Assembly (NCBI GenBank): GCA_023266055.1
Contig: JAHFRW010000011.1
Coordinates: 1 to 64,000 of the forward strand
Source: Gammaproteobacteria bacterium
GTDB lineage: Bacteria > Pseudomonadota > Gammaproteobacteria > Ga0077554 > Ga007554
Direction of reading: 5' to 3'
Length of the DNA stretch: 64,000 bases
Shown in pieces: positions 19,696-29,586 of this stretch. The translations under genes and the position numbers were made by a program. Under the pieces are notes generated by a model that was not told where the DNA came from, made no database searches, and was given only the letters and a program-made list of their open reading frames with translations. Each line of letters begins with the position of its first letter. The stretch's first letter is position 1.

Positions 19696-21999
19696 CTAGT
19701 GGAACAGGCTATGTTTGCCCGAAATGCTGCCGCCCCTGATCATGCCGCCCAGGCCGGCATTTTCGAGTATGGTGTTGATGCAGATCCGAATGGCATTGGC
19801 GTCATCCAGGGTCAGCACCTGAGCGAGCATGTCTTGTGCCTGGGTGCGGGTAAAGTTACGTATGACCCACTTTACACGTGACAGGCTTGCAGCGCTCATG
19901 CTGAGGCTGTCGATGCCCATGCCCATCAGTAACAGGGCCGCCGCCGGGTCTCCGGCCATTTCACCGCAGACACTCACAGGGGTATTTTGCTTGTGCGCCC
20001 CCTGTATTATTTGCACCAGGGCATGGATGACCGCGGGATGCAGTGAATCATACAGGTTGGCGACTTGTGGATTATTGCGATCAACCGCGAGCAGGTATTG
20101 GGTGAGATCGTTGGTGCCGATGGAAAGAAAATCGACGCGCCTGGCCAGTGCTTCCGCCTGGTATGCAGCAGACGGGACCTCCACCATGACACCGACACGG
20201 GGGCGTTCGATGGTTTCGCCCGCGTCACATAATTCCTGCCGGGCGCGGTTGAGCAGCACGAGGGCTTCGTCAACTTCCGTGACACGGCTGATCATGGGCA
20301 ACAGAATATGCAGATTATTCAGACCGACACTGGCACGTAACATGGCGCGCAGCTGGGAAAGGAAAATTTCCGGGTGGTCAAGGGTGATGCGTATACCGCG
20401 CCAGCCGAGAAAAGGGTTGTCTTCGTTGATCGGGAAGTAGGGAAGCTCCTTGTCGCCGCCGATGTCCAGAGTGCGTAATGTGACAGGGCGGGGCGCGTAG
20501 GCTTCCAGTACCTGGCGGTAGACGCGGCGCTGTTCTTCCTCGCTGGGAAATCGCTGGCGGATCATGAAGGGCACTTCAGTGCGGTACAGGCCGATGCCTT
20601 CGGCGCCACTGTTGAGTGACGAGGCCACGTCAGACAGTAACCCGGTGTTGGCGTACAGAGGGATGCGCAAGCCGTCCTGGGTAATGGCGGGCAAGTCACG
20701 CAATTCTGCAAGGCCGGCAGTCAGTTGTTTTTCTTCGCGCAGCAGGCGATCGTATTCGGCACGCAAGGCGGGGGAGGGCTGTACATAAACCTTGCCCAGA
20801 TAGCCGTCGACGATCAGTTCGCGCCCATCCATGCGCGCCACGGGCAGGTCACCTGCACCGACAACCGCAGGAACGCCGAGTGCGCGTGCCAGAATGGCAA
20901 CATGCGAGGAGCTGGAGCCGCGTGCTGAAATAACCCCCTTTAATTTTTCGCCGGGTACTTCTGCAAGCATGGTAGCCGTGATTTCTTCGCCGACTAAAAT
21001 GGTATTGTCGGGATAAGGCGGTGCGTTACGTTTGCCACTTTGCAGGCATACAAGAATACGTCGTCCGAGATCACGCACGTCTTCGGCACGTTCACGGATG
21101 TATGGGTCGTCCATTTCATCAAAAATACGTGCGTGCTCGTTGACGGTTTCACGCAGCGCACCTGATGCCCAGCTGCCTGTGCGAATGCGATCCAGTGTAT
21201 TGTTGATCAGGGTGTCACTGCCGAGCATCAGCCGGTAAGCGTCAAACAGGGCGCGGTCTTCCACGCTGAGCTTGGGGCTGAGGCGCAGGCCCAGAGCGGC
21301 CATATCATCCTGTACGCTTTTCACGGCGGCCATAAAGGTGGCAATTTCAGCGTCAATGTGGGTAATTGTACGGTCAGGAATAGCGTCCAGATCGGCGGGT
21401 GGGTATACCACCATGGCGGTGCCGATGGCGATACCCGGCGCACCGGGCAGACCTTCCAGAGCGCGTCCATCGTGGTTATTGCCTTGCAACAGGCCACGGC
21501 CAGATATTTGAATGGCACCAATGACTTCGGCGTGAGCGATAGCCCCCGAGAGCTGGGCCGCGACTGTGACCAGAAAGGCCACTTCATTTTCTTCAAAACG
21601 CCGCTGTGCATGTTGCCGCACCACCACGATGCCGAGTACTTTGCGGTGATGAATGATGGGTACGCCCAGAAAGGCGTGGTAACGGTCTTCGCCTGTTTCC
21701 GCAATGAAAAGATAGCGTGGATGATCGGTGGCATTGTCAATATTCAACGGTTCCGCCGTTTCGACGACGACGCTGATAATGCCTTCACCCGGCGCAAGAC
21801 GTACGCGACCGATGGCCTCAGGGTTCAAGCCGTCACTGGCCATCAGTACATAATGCTGGGTGTCCGAGTCTGCCAGGTACACGGAGCAGACCTCCACCGC
21901 CATGGACTGCTTGACGCGTTTGACGATGATAGACAACGCCTGCTCAAGATCCTGAGCAGCGTTTACTTCCTGGATGATGCGGCGCAATATGTCTAACAT
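19696..21999 (-). CDS. ptsP: PEP-protein phosphotransferase of the nitrogen PTS (Enzyme I-Ntr)
   Basis: 767 residues. An N-terminal GAF domain (about 1-160) is followed by the Enzyme I modules: the His domain with the phosphorylated His366 in GSSSSHVAILARALG, and the PEP-binding barrel with SIGTNDLTQYLLAVDRNNP and the catalytic Cys in VSVCGEMAGDP. It passes phosphate from PEP to NPr, linking carbon and nitrogen state to regulation. rppH-ptsP is a conserved gammaproteobacterial pair. Confidence 0.96.
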   Translation of the reverse strand: MLDILRRIIQEVNAAQDLEQALSIIVKRVKQSMAVEVCSVYLADSDTQHYVLMASDGLNPEAIGRVRLAPGEGIISVVVETAEPLNIDNATDHPRYLFIAETGEDRYHAFLGVPIIHHRKVLGIVVVRQHAQRRFEENEVAFLVTVAAQLSGAIAHAEVIGAIQISGRGLLQGNNHDGRALEGLPGAPGIAIGTAMVVYPPADLDAIPDRTITHIDAEIATFMAAVKSVQDDMAALGLRLSPKLSVEDRALFDAYRLMLGSDTLINNTLDRIRTGSWASGALRETVNEHARIFDEMDDPYIRERAEDVRDLGRRILVCLQSGKRNAPPYPDNTILVGEEITATMLAEVPGEKLKGVISARGSSSSHVAILARALGVPAVVGAGDLPVARMDGRELIVDGYLGKVYVQPSPALRAEYDRLLREEKQLTAGLAELRDLPAITQDGLRIPLYANTGLLSDVASSLNSGAEGIGLYRTEVPFMIRQRFPSEEEQRRVYRQVLEAYAPRPVTLRTLDIGGDKELPYFPINEDNPFLGWRGIRITLDHPEIFLSQLRAMLRASVGLNNLHILLPMISRVTEVDEALVLLNRARQELCDAGETIERPRVGVMVEVPSAAYQAEALARRVDFLSIGTNDLTQYLLAVDRNNPQVANLYDSLHPAVIHALVQIIQGAHKQNTPVSVCGEMAGDPAAALLLMGMGIDSLSMSAASLSRVKWVIRNFTRTQAQDMLAQVLTLDDANAIRICINTILENAGLGGMIRGGSISGKHSLFH

Positions 22000-22053
22000 G
22001 AAGGTTGGATGCCCGCGTATCCGTTGAGTGCGTAGGGAAAACTGTTGCTTTAC

Positions 22054-22093
22054 CGGTTAATGAAATTAACCGTGTCGCCGTCTGTTTCAGACG
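22054..22093. repeat. Two short hairpins in the rppH-ptsP gap
   Basis: CGGTTAA (22054-22060) pairs with TTAACCG (22066-22072), and CGTCTG (22079-22084) pairs with CAGACG (22088-22093). They lie in the 184-nt gap upstream of ptsP (minus strand). No T-run follows either, so a processing or regulatory role is more likely than simple termination. Confidence 0.4.
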
Positions 22094-22183
22094 ATGACAA
22101 CGATCAATGTGTCAGAGCGGGTATGGGTGAAGACGCTCCTCCGTGCCTCATATATGACTGTGCTCATCTTGGTTGAAGAAATG

Positions 22184-22732
22184 TTAGCGCTTGAGGCTGT
22201 GCTGCGCACGCTCTTCAAACGCCCGGTTTGTTTCAACAGATGTTTTTTTCTGTGAGGCGCTGGTCTGTAGCAAGGGTGCCAGTTCGTGCAGGGCACGTTG
22301 ATATACACGACGTTTGAACGACACAATTTCACGTAATGGATGCCAGTAGGTTACCCAGCGCCAGGCATCAAACTCGGGTGTGTTGGTGACATCCAAGCGC
22401 ACCTGGGTCTCTTCACTTATCAGACGTAACATGAACCACACCTGCTTTTGGCCGATGCACACCGGGCTGCACCTGTGACGCACCAGTTTTTCGGGCAGAC
22501 GATAGCGCAGCCAGCCACGGGTGTGGCCGATAACTTCGACGTCGCGGACTTCCAGGCCAATCTCCTCATGCAACTCGCGGTACATGGCATCCACAGGTGC
22601 TTCACACGCCTGGATGCCACCTTGAGGAAATTGCCATGCTTCCTGGCCAATACGCCGAGCCCACAATAGTCGGCCTGCATGGTTGCTTAGAATGATCCCG
22701 ACATTTGCTCTGTAACCGTCTGTATCAATCAC
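22184..22732 (-). CDS. rppH: RNA pyrophosphohydrolase
   Basis: 182 residues from GTG at 22732, chosen because it gives the conserved [15 protein letters not shown] start; the open frame runs 38 codons further upstream without family similarity, and no clear Shine-Dalgarno is visible. The Nudix box [23 protein letters not shown] begins at residue 38. RppH removes pyrophosphate from mRNA 5' ends and starts decay. [17 protein letters not shown] and [14 protein letters not shown] all match the family. Confidence 0.92.
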   Translation of the reverse strand: MIDTDGYRANVGIILSNHAGRLLWARRIGQEAWQFPQGGIQACEAPVDAMYRELHEEIGLEVRDVEVIGHTRGWLRYRLPEKLVRHRCSPVCIGQKQVWFMLRLISEETQVRLDVTNTPEFDAWRWVTYWHPLREIVSFKRRVYQRALHELAPLLQTSASQKKTSVETNRAFEERAQHSLKR

Positions 22733-22846
22733 GTTTGCACTACATCTGAATAGGCTGTATATAAGGCATTGTTTCACAAATTCCGGCGCTACGCAATGTA
22801 ACAAAAATGCCTTATTATGGCCGGGATCAGGTGGAAATTCAGGCAA

Positions 22847-24142
22847 TTACAGGGCGCGCCATGCCAGTAGTAAAATGGTGCCTACGGACACGGTGGCCAC
22901 GGCGATGATGGCGCCCAGTCCGGCACTGGCTGGAGCGGTAGTAGTACGGTCGGCCAGTCCCCATACCATGCCAAGTTTTATCAGCAGGTTGCCTACGGCA
23001 GCAAGGGTAATGCCCAGTACGACAACGGCAGTGGGTATTCCGCCTGAAGCATGTAATTGCGCCATGGATAATGTGACGGCATCAACGCTTACGATACCGG
23101 CGATTAATGACAGGGCATATACGCCCATCGCACCATAATGGCTGAAAGTGAGTTGTACCAGTGCAAACAACAGGCCGTAAAGTGCGCCAAACTGTAATAC
23201 GGTGACCAGATCCAGTGGATTGCTGAACGGGACATCTGTGTGACGGGTGGAGGAGGTAGGGGGTGTGGCACGCATCATGTTAGAATGGTTGCGCCATGCC
23301 AGCCATGCGCCTGTCAGCATGGTGGGTAGAAAAAGCACCATGGTGATGGGAAGGAGCGCGGGTTGTACGATAGCGACTTCCAGCAGCAAGCGCAGAAACA
23401 TGACGGTGGAAGCGGCAATAATGCCGGTGACGATGCTGGTCGAAAGGTCAGGCCGGGTATGGCTGAGGCGTGATAAGGCCAGCGTGATGGCCGTAGAACT
23501 GATCAAGCCGCCAAAGAGTGCAGTGAGCATGAGATGTCGACGTTGACCCGCTGCCCGCATGCCAAAGTAGCCAATACAGGCAATGCCTGTGACCAGCAGT
23601 ATCATTGACCAGATTTGTCGGGGATTGATGTTAAGCGGTGTATATTCCTGGTTCGGCAGAATAAGATAGGCTACCATCGCCAGCAGCACAAATTTGCCGA
23701 GAATGGTCATGTCACTGGCGGTTTTGCGGTGCTCGCCACCACTGTTGCCGGAGCGTATGCCTAGCACCAGCGTGGTAACAACGGCGATCACCAGGGGTGC
23801 AACCCACTCGCCGGTGGCGATGATGCCACCCAGCAGCCAGCACAGCAGGATGGACACTTCCTGGGTGATGCCCGTGGAGCCACTGATGATGCTGTTGCGA
23901 ATAAATACGGCGGTGACGAGGATGCCGAGCACAGCCAGCCCCAGCAGGAACACCCACTGGGACGGCCACCAGTGCATGGTCATGAAACCGCCCATGGCGA
24001 TCAGGGGGAGTGTGCCTATGCCGCTGAAATGACGGTTGCCGGAGTTCGGTGGATTATCCTGCTCAAGGCCGATTAACAGGCCGATGATGAGCGCGAGCAT
24101 CAGTGATATTGTCCAGGTCGGAATGAATTCCAGTGAAAGCAT
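22847..24142 (-). CDS. MgtC/SapB-like and DUF4010 membrane protein
   Basis: 431 residues with about 11-13 hydrophobic segments. The N-terminal part (LALIIGLLIGLEQDN) is the MgtC/SapB-type domain and the C-terminal half (LYGLLFALVQLTFSHYG, IAGIVSVDAVTLSMAQL) is DUF4010. Function is unproven; some relatives are linked to divalent-metal homeostasis. A Fur-like box overlaps its probable promoter, which supports a metal-responsive role. GGAG precedes the ATG. Confidence 0.85.
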   Translation of the reverse strand: MLSLEFIPTWTISLMLALIIGLLIGLEQDNPPNSGNRHFSGIGTLPLIAMGGFMTMHWWPSQWVFLLGLAVLGILVTAVFIRNSIISGSTGITQEVSILLCWLLGGIIATGEWVAPLVIAVVTTLVLGIRSGNSGGEHRKTASDMTILGKFVLLAMVAYLILPNQEYTPLNINPRQIWSMILLVTGIACIGYFGMRAAGQRRHLMLTALFGGLISSTAITLALSRLSHTRPDLSTSIVTGIIAASTVMFLRLLLEVAIVQPALLPITMVLFLPTMLTGAWLAWRNHSNMMRATPPTSSTRHTDVPFSNPLDLVTVLQFGALYGLLFALVQLTFSHYGAMGVYALSLIAGIVSVDAVTLSMAQLHASGGIPTAVVVLGITLAAVGNLLIKLGMVWGLADRTTTAPASAGLGAIIAVATVSVGTILLLAWRAL

Positions 24143-24173
24143 GAAGTTGCAATACTCCAGTGTTAGGATTTCG

Positions 24174-24216
24174 AGTATAGTCTGGCAGTTTAACCTAAAT
24201 AATGATAATTAGTATC
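24174..24216 (-). promoter_or_regulatory. Fur-like box over the DUF4010 gene promoter
   Basis: The 19 bases at 24198-24216 match the classical Fur consensus (GATAATGATAATCATTATC) at 16 of 19 positions. On the minus strand TATACT (24174-24179) makes a good -10, and a -35 seventeen bases away would fall at 24197-24202, inside the box. Binding there would block transcription of the membrane-protein gene. surE starts 45 bases to the right, so an effect on surE is possible. Confidence 0.65.
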
Positions 24217-24261
24217 AAATACGCCTTTTAAAATTTCAGGGTGAGGGGATGACATAAAATA

Positions 24262-25029
24262 ATGACAACGACGATGAAAATTCTAATAAGTAATGATGAT
24301 GGTTATCTTGCCCCGGGTTTAATCTGTCTGGCGGCGGTGTTGCGTGAGGTCGCGCAGGTGACCGTCATTGCGCCGGATCGTGATCGTAGCGGTGCCAGTA
24401 ACTCTTTGACACTGTCGCGGCCAATACGTGCCACGCAGGCTGAAAACGGTTTTTTGCGTGTTGATGGTACGCCGACGGATTGTGTACATCTGGCGATCAC
24501 CGGCCTGCTTGATTACGAGCCTGACATGGTGGTGTCGGGTATTAATGCAGGTGCCAATCTGGGTGATGATGTACTGTATTCCGGCACGGTAGCAGCGGCG
24601 ATGGAAGGGCGTTTTCTGGGGTTCCCGGCTCTGGCGGTGTCGCTGGCCGGACAGGAACTGCAACATTACGAGACAGCAGCACGGGTGGTGAAAAACCTTT
24701 TGGGTCATTTACGCATGGATCCGTTGCCCGCGGATACGATCCTGAATGTGAATGTGCCGGATGTGCCGTGGGAGCAACTGGAAGGTTTTGAGGCCACCCG
24801 CCTGGGACATCGGCATAAATCCGAGCCGGTGATCAAAAGCCTCGATCCACGTGGGCGCGACATTTATTGGGTAGGCCCTGCAGGTCCCGAGCAGGATGCC
24901 GGGCCGGGTACAGATTTTCATGCGATTAAAAATCGGCGTGTTTCAATCACCCCGATTCAGGTCGATTTAACACGCTATTCCGCGCTGGATAAAGTCGCCA
25001 GCTGGCTCACCGGGTTAAAGCAGGTATGA
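24262..25029 (+). CDS. surE: 5'/3'-nucleotidase SurE
   Basis: 255 residues. [14 protein letters not shown] holds the metal-binding D12-D13 pair, and [14 protein letters not shown] and [21 protein letters not shown] are the other active-site motifs. It dephosphorylates nucleoside monophosphates in stationary phase. The start could also be the ATG at 24274 (MKILISNDD). The stop overlaps the pcm start (ATGA), indicating coupling. Confidence 0.96.
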   Translation: MTTTMKILISNDDGYLAPGLICLAAVLREVAQVTVIAPDRDRSGASNSLTLSRPIRATQAENGFLRVDGTPTDCVHLAITGLLDYEPDMVVSGINAGANLGDDVLYSGTVAAAMEGRFLGFPALAVSLAGQELQHYETAARVVKNLLGHLRMDPLPADTILNVNVPDVPWEQLEGFEATRLGHRHKSEPVIKSLDPRGRDIYWVGPAGPEQDAGPGTDFHAIKNRRVSITPIQVDLTRYSALDKVASWLTGLKQV

Positions 25030-25724
25030 AGCATCAGCATATCGGTATAGGCATGACCTCACAACGCACCCGCGAACGCCTGATTCAACGTTTGCAGGAA
25101 GAAGGTATACGCAATATGGCATTACTCGAAATCATGCGCAGTACGCCGCGTCATATTTTTGTGGACGAAGCACTGGCGAGCCGTGCCTACGAAGATACGG
25201 CGTTACCCATTGGGCATGGTCAGACCATTTCACAGCCGTATATTGTGGCACGCATGACGGAAGCGCTGATAGGTACCAATCCCGGTGCGGCACGGCTTGC
25301 CAAGGTACTGGAAATCGGCACGGGTTCAGGGTATCAAACCGCTATTCTTGCCAGGCTGGTAGAACAGGTGTACAGCGTGGAACGGATCGACCCTTTGATC
25401 AAACTGGCGCGTCAGCGCTTTTCCGAGATGGGGTTGCGCAATATTCGTCTCAAGCACGATGATGGCACTCTGGGCTGGCCCGATTATGCGCTCTACGATG
25501 GCATTATCGTCACCGCCGCACCGTCAGAGGTGCCGATGGCATTGCTGGAGCAGTTGGCCATGGGTGGGCGGCTGATTATCCCGGTGGGCGGGCCCGTCGA
25601 ACCCACCGGCCGTGCTCAAACGTTGTTACGCATTACGCGTACCCCTGAGGGCTACCCGCAGGAAAAACTGGATGCCGTGAGTTTTGTACCGCTGGTGTCG
25701 GGCAGAGACTATTCTCACGCATAG
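25026..25724 (+). CDS. pcm: Protein-L-isoaspartate O-methyltransferase
   Basis: 232 residues. It methylates isoaspartyl residues so that damaged proteins can be repaired. The SAM-binding motif [13 protein letters not shown] begins at residue 96; [15 protein letters not shown] and VTAAPSEVP are family signatures. It overlaps surE by 4 nt and is followed 30 nt later by nlpD, the standard stationary-phase repair cluster. Confidence 0.96.
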   Translation: MKHQHIGIGMTSQRTRERLIQRLQEEGIRNMALLEIMRSTPRHIFVDEALASRAYEDTALPIGHGQTISQPYIVARMTEALIGTNPGAARLAKVLEIGTGSGYQTAILARLVEQVYSVERIDPLIKLARQRFSEMGLRNIRLKHDDGTLGWPDYALYDGIIVTAAPSEVPMALLEQLAMGGRLIIPVGGPVEPTGRAQTLLRITRTPEGYPQEKLDAVSFVPLVSGRDYSHA

Positions 25725-25754
25725 CCCTGGCCTGATCCTGTTCAGGAGAGGAAC

Positions 25755-26489
25755 GTGAAGACAGCCACGTATGCCATGGTCTTGATGGTGCTGGGGTCAG
25801 TATTGTCCGCCTGTGGTAATCATGTCTATCATCGGGTTGATCGGGGTGACAGCCTGTATTCCATCGGCTGGAAATATGACCAGGATTACCGGCAGGTGGC
25901 CGCCTGGAACAATATCCCACCCCCCTACGTGATTTCACCCGGGCAGTGGTTACGTGTCGCCCCGCCCGCGCAAACCACGGCAGGTGCTTCAAGTGTGTCC
26001 AGCCGGGGTCAGGCCACCGGGCGCGCGCCAGTGGTTGACAGTAGCCGCTCGGTTGCGACGGCCCCCGTCCCTGCGTCGGTATCCGTCCGCCCCCCTGTCC
26101 CTCCGCCATCCGCCAGGGCCTGGCTATGGCCAACCCGGGGCGAGCTGGTACGTGCTTTTTCTGCTGACGAGCCTGGCAAAAAGGGTGTGGATATTCGTGG
26201 GCGCCTTGGACAACCCATCCGTTCGGCGGCTGCAGGGCGGGTCGTGTACGGTGGCAGCGGCTTGGCAGCGTACGGTAACCTATTGATTATAAAACATGAT
26301 GATAATTATCTGACAGCCTATGCCCACAATCATACGTTGCACGTTCAGGAAGGGGATACCGTCACTGCCGGACAGCACATTGCCGACATGGGCAGCAGTG
26401 GCGCGGAGCAGGTCATGCTTCATTTTGAAGTACGCTACCAGGGCAAGCCGGTAGATCCGCTCCGTTATTTACCTCCGACAATGCCTTGA
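25755..26489 (+). CDS. nlpD: NlpD-type LysM/M23 lipoprotein, amidase activator
   Basis: 244 residues from GTG at 25755, preceded by AGGAGAGG. A lipoprotein signal ends in LSAC (Cys20). A LysM domain lies at about 25-68 (YHRVDRGDSLYSIGWKY), then a Pro/Ser-rich linker, then a C-terminal M23 domain (about 135-242). The M23 zinc ligands are degenerate: the first His is absent (KKGVDIRG instead of a HxGxD pattern), as in NlpD/EnvC, which activate cell-wall amidases instead of cutting themselves. rpoS, the usual next gene, is not here. Confidence 0.9.
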   Translation: MKTATYAMVLMVLGSVLSACGNHVYHRVDRGDSLYSIGWKYDQDYRQVAAWNNIPPPYVISPGQWLRVAPPAQTTAGASSVSSRGQATGRAPVVDSSRSVATAPVPASVSVRPPVPPPSARAWLWPTRGELVRAFSADEPGKKGVDIRGRLGQPIRSAAAGRVVYGGSGLAAYGNLLIIKHDDNYLTAYAHNHTLHVQEGDTVTAGQHIADMGSSGAEQVMLHFEVRYQGKPVDPLRYLPPTMP

Positions 26490-26538
26490 ATAGCACTCAC
26501 AAGCCCGGTATGATGGATTATTATTCAAGGGGGGCGGT

Positions 26539-27030
26539 TTGCCCTTCATGCCAATGGTGCGAGGTGCTATGGTTGCGGCGGCTATTACAATGACCCAGGA
26601 TCGGCGTGCTCGTGCTGAGCGGCGTTATGGAGCAACGTCACCCTTTAGTCGCTTTGCCTGGCAGGGCAGACGGGGTGGTTCACGGCGTGGGCAGGACACT
26701 ACCAATAGCTACGTCGACTTATACGAAGCACGTTGGTTTTATGTGGCGGTGGCAGTGTTGTTGCTGAGTTGTACCGATGCCATGCTCACCCTTAACCTGT
26801 TACACCTCGGCGCATATGAGGTTAATCCGTTCATGGCATGGTTGCTCAGCATTAATGCCAATCTATTTTTTTTCACCAAACTTGTGTTGACTGCCGGGGG
26901 AGTAGTGGTACTGGTAGCCTACAAGAATTTCCGCCTGTTTAATTGCCTGAAAGCCGGGCACGTACTCTATGCAGTTTTAGTGGGGTATGCGTTGCTGATT
27001 AAATATGAATTGATGTTATTGTCAGCATAA
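26539..27030 (+). CDS. DUF5658-type small membrane protein
   Basis: Up to 163 residues; TTG 26539, ATG 26548 and an ATG near 26570 (preceded by GAGGTG) are all possible starts. The N-terminal part is Arg-rich and cytosolic (RRARAERRYGATSPFSRF). Three hydrophobic segments follow (about 68-90, 100-127 and 139-160), with CTDAMLTLNLLHLGAYEVNP matching the DUF5658 pattern. Function unknown. It occupies the place where rpoS usually follows nlpD. Confidence 0.7.
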   Translation: MPFMPMVRGAMVAAAITMTQDRRARAERRYGATSPFSRFAWQGRRGGSRRGQDTTNSYVDLYEARWFYVAVAVLLLSCTDAMLTLNLLHLGAYEVNPFMAWLLSINANLFFFTKLVLTAGGVVVLVAYKNFRLFNCLKAGHVLYAVLVGYALLIKYELMLLSA

Positions 27031-27039
27031 ACATGTTTA

Positions 27040-27056
27040 CAGCCAGAAGATGGCTG
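27040..27056. repeat. Hairpin downstream of the DUF5658 gene
   Basis: CAGCCA (27040-27045) pairs with TGGCTG (27051-27056) around a 5-base loop, 10 bases after the stop. It lacks a T-run; a weak or Rho-assisted end is possible. Confidence 0.4.
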
Positions 27057-27178
27057 CTATCCAGCCTGGTTTCCCAGTAATTTAAAATCATAAACGCACA
27101 CAAACCTGTACGTAACCTCCCTGCACCAAGTAAAATCCTCTGTAGTTCGTAACCTTTTAACCTTTAAAGAAGATAACC

Positions 27179-28885
27179 ATGCGCGTATCCCGATTTTTAT
27201 TGTCTACCGTTAAAGAAACCCCCGCCGATGCTGAGGTTATCAGTCATCAATTAATGTTGCGCGCAGGTATGATCCGCAAGCTTGCAGCAGGCCTCTACAC
27301 CTGGCTACCGCTGGGCTTGCGCGTATTGCGCAAGGTTGAGGCGATTGTGCGTGAAGAGATGGATCGCGCCGGTGCGCAAGAGGTATTGATGCCTGCCGTG
27401 CAGCCTGCCGAGTTGTGGCAGGAGTCAGGCCGGTGGAATCAATACGGGGCAGAACTGCTGCGCATCAAGGATCGCCATCACCGTGAATTCTGTTTTGGGC
27501 CGACTCATGAAGAGGTCATCACCGATGTAATACGCCGTGAAATTCGCAGCTATAAACAACTGCCCGCCAATTTTTACCAGATCCAGACCAAGTTCCGCGA
27601 CGAAACCCGCCCACGTTTCGGCGTGATGCGCGCGCGTGAATTTATCATGAAAGATGCTTACTCATTTCATCTTGATCTTGCTTCATTGCAAGAAACCTAT
27701 GACTTGATGCACAGCACGTATTCACGTATTTTTACGTGTCTGGGGTTGCAGTTCCGTGCCGTAGAGGCTGACACCGGCAGTATCGGTGGTCGTTCTTCGC
27801 ATGAATTTCATGTGCTGGCAGATTCGGGTGAAGACGCGATAGCTTTTTGCGACACCTGTGATTATGCCGCCAATGTTGAAATGGCAGTCAGCCGGTTACC
27901 TGCACCGTCACACGAAGCCGTGCGCGCCAAGGAAAAAGTCACTACGCCCGGCATTCGCACGGTGGATGAACAAGCCACAATGCTTGGCATTTCACATGAG
28001 CGCATTGTTAAAAGTATTGTTGTCATGGCTGACGATAAACCGGCGGTATTTTTCATCTGCGGTAGTGATGACCTCAACACCATCAAGGCCGCCCATGCGT
28101 TGGGTGCCATCACATTACGTCTTGCAGAAGCCGCCGAAGTACTGGCCGTCACAGGTGCGCCAGTGGGGTTTGTCGGGCCATTGAATTTGCCAGCAACGCT
28201 GACAGTGATTGTCGATTCCCAGGCCGCGCAGACACACAATTTTTCCAGCGGTGCGAATCAAGTGGATTATCATTGGATCAATCTCAACTGGGGCGTGGAT
28301 GTGCCGTTACCGACAGTGGCTGATGTGCGCAGTGTGTGCATTGGTGAACAATGCCCCCGCTGTGATGGACACTTGTCGATTCGCCGTGGCATCGAAGTTG
28401 GCCACATTTTTCAGCTGGGTACCAAATACAGCCAGGCATTGAACGCCACGTGTCTGGATGAGCAGGGCAAGGCCACAGTGATGACCATGGGTTGTTACGG
28501 CATCGGCGTGTCGCGCATTGTCGCTTCAGCCATTGAGCAAAACAATGACGCGCAGGGTATCATCTGGCCAAATTCCATTGCGCCGTTTCATGTCGCTTTG
28601 TTACCCATGAACATGCATAAATCCTATCGTGTGCGTGAGGCTGCGGAAAAATTATATGATGAATTATGCGCCGCCGGCATTGAGGTATTATTTGATGACC
28701 GCAAAGAGCGCCCCGGCGTGATGTTTGCCGACATGGAGCTGATTGGCATTCCGTATCGTCTGGTGCTGGGTGAGCGTGGTCTTGATGAAGGTGTCATCGA
28801 ATACAAGGAACGCCGCACCAACACTGGCCAGAATATTGGGTTAGCGGACGTAGTGGCATTCATGCAAGCGCAATTGACGCAGTGA
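27179..28885 (+). CDS. proS: Prolyl-tRNA synthetase, bacterial type
   Basis: 568 residues, the length of the bacterial type with an editing insertion. Class II motif 2 is visible as [23 protein letters not shown], and [12 protein letters not shown] is motif 3. The INS editing domain (about 230-380, with PVGFVGP) removes Ala-tRNA-Pro. The C-terminal anticodon-binding domain contains [19 protein letters not shown]. arfB follows 15 nt later. Confidence 0.97.
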   Translation: MRVSRFLLSTVKETPADAEVISHQLMLRAGMIRKLAAGLYTWLPLGLRVLRKVEAIVREEMDRAGAQEVLMPAVQPAELWQESGRWNQYGAELLRIKDRHHREFCFGPTHEEVITDVIRREIRSYKQLPANFYQIQTKFRDETRPRFGVMRAREFIMKDAYSFHLDLASLQETYDLMHSTYSRIFTCLGLQFRAVEADTGSIGGRSSHEFHVLADSGEDAIAFCDTCDYAANVEMAVSRLPAPSHEAVRAKEKVTTPGIRTVDEQATMLGISHERIVKSIVVMADDKPAVFFICGSDDLNTIKAAHALGAITLRLAEAAEVLAVTGAPVGFVGPLNLPATLTVIVDSQAAQTHNFSSGANQVDYHWINLNWGVDVPLPTVADVRSVCIGEQCPRCDGHLSIRRGIEVGHIFQLGTKYSQALNATCLDEQGKATVMTMGCYGIGVSRIVASAIEQNNDAQGIIWPNSIAPFHVALLPMNMHKSYRVREAAEKLYDELCAAGIEVLFDDRKERPGVMFADMELIGIPYRLVLGERGLDEGVIEYKERRTNTGQNIGLADVVAFMQAQLTQ

Positions 28886-28900
28886 TCCGGCTTTATTAGC

Positions 28901-29323
28901 GTGATCATAATCACCCCCAGCCTGTCCATTGACGAAGATGAGCTGCACGAAGATTTCGTGCGTTCATCAGGCCCAGGCGGCCAAAACGTCAACAAGGTTT
29001 CCACTGCGGTGCAATTACGTTTTGACGTGGCGCGTTCACTTTCATTACCGGATGATGTGCGCGCACGTCTCATAAAGTTATCCGGCAATAGAATCACCGC
29101 CGAAGGTGTATTGATTATTGAAGCACAACAGTTTCGTTCCCAGGTGCGCAACCGGCAGGATGCGCAGGATCGTCTGGTGGAGTTGATACGCAAAGCCACC
29201 CAAAAACCCAAGCCCCGCAAGAAAACCAAACCCACCTTCGCCTCGAAACTGCGTCGCTTGGATTCCAAGAAAAAGCGTGGTCAATCCAAGCGTTTGCGCG
29301 GTTCAAGCATTGATTCCGAGTGA
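28901..29323 (+). CDS. arfB: Peptidyl-tRNA hydrolase ArfB (ribosome rescue)
   Basis: 140 residues from GTG at 28901, the same length as E. coli ArfB (YaeJ). The RF-type catalytic motif SSGPGGQNVNKV holds GGQ at 26-28. The C-terminal tail is rich in Lys and Arg (KPRKKTKPTF, KKKRGQSKRLRG); in the family it enters the empty mRNA channel of stalled ribosomes. It is probably cotranscribed with proS. Confidence 0.94.
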   Translation: MIIITPSLSIDEDELHEDFVRSSGPGGQNVNKVSTAVQLRFDVARSLSLPDDVRARLIKLSGNRITAEGVLIIEAQQFRSQVRNRQDAQDRLVELIRKATQKPKPRKKTKPTFASKLRRLDSKKKRGQSKRLRGSSIDSE

Positions 29324-29586
29324 ATTTTTAAAAAGCGATTGAGTCATCGGGCGCGCGGTACTCACCTGAAAATCCAAACCCAGCTTGTCCCCCCGCCTCT
29401 GGCGCATTTAATAAAACCACCATATTGAGCCGATAAGCTATCAGCACGACCCATTCGTATGGGAGGCGTTCTATTGCAAAATATTTAGATGTTGTCTAAA
29501 AGGTCGGGTCAGGCAGATTTTGCTTCTGATAGTGATGGGGTTCTATTGTCTTTCTTTCTCAAGGAAGATCAAATGGGTAAGATATT

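Noticed and set aside
25755-26489. Active M23 peptidase
   Set aside because: Zinc-ligand positions are degenerate, as in NlpD/EnvC activators.
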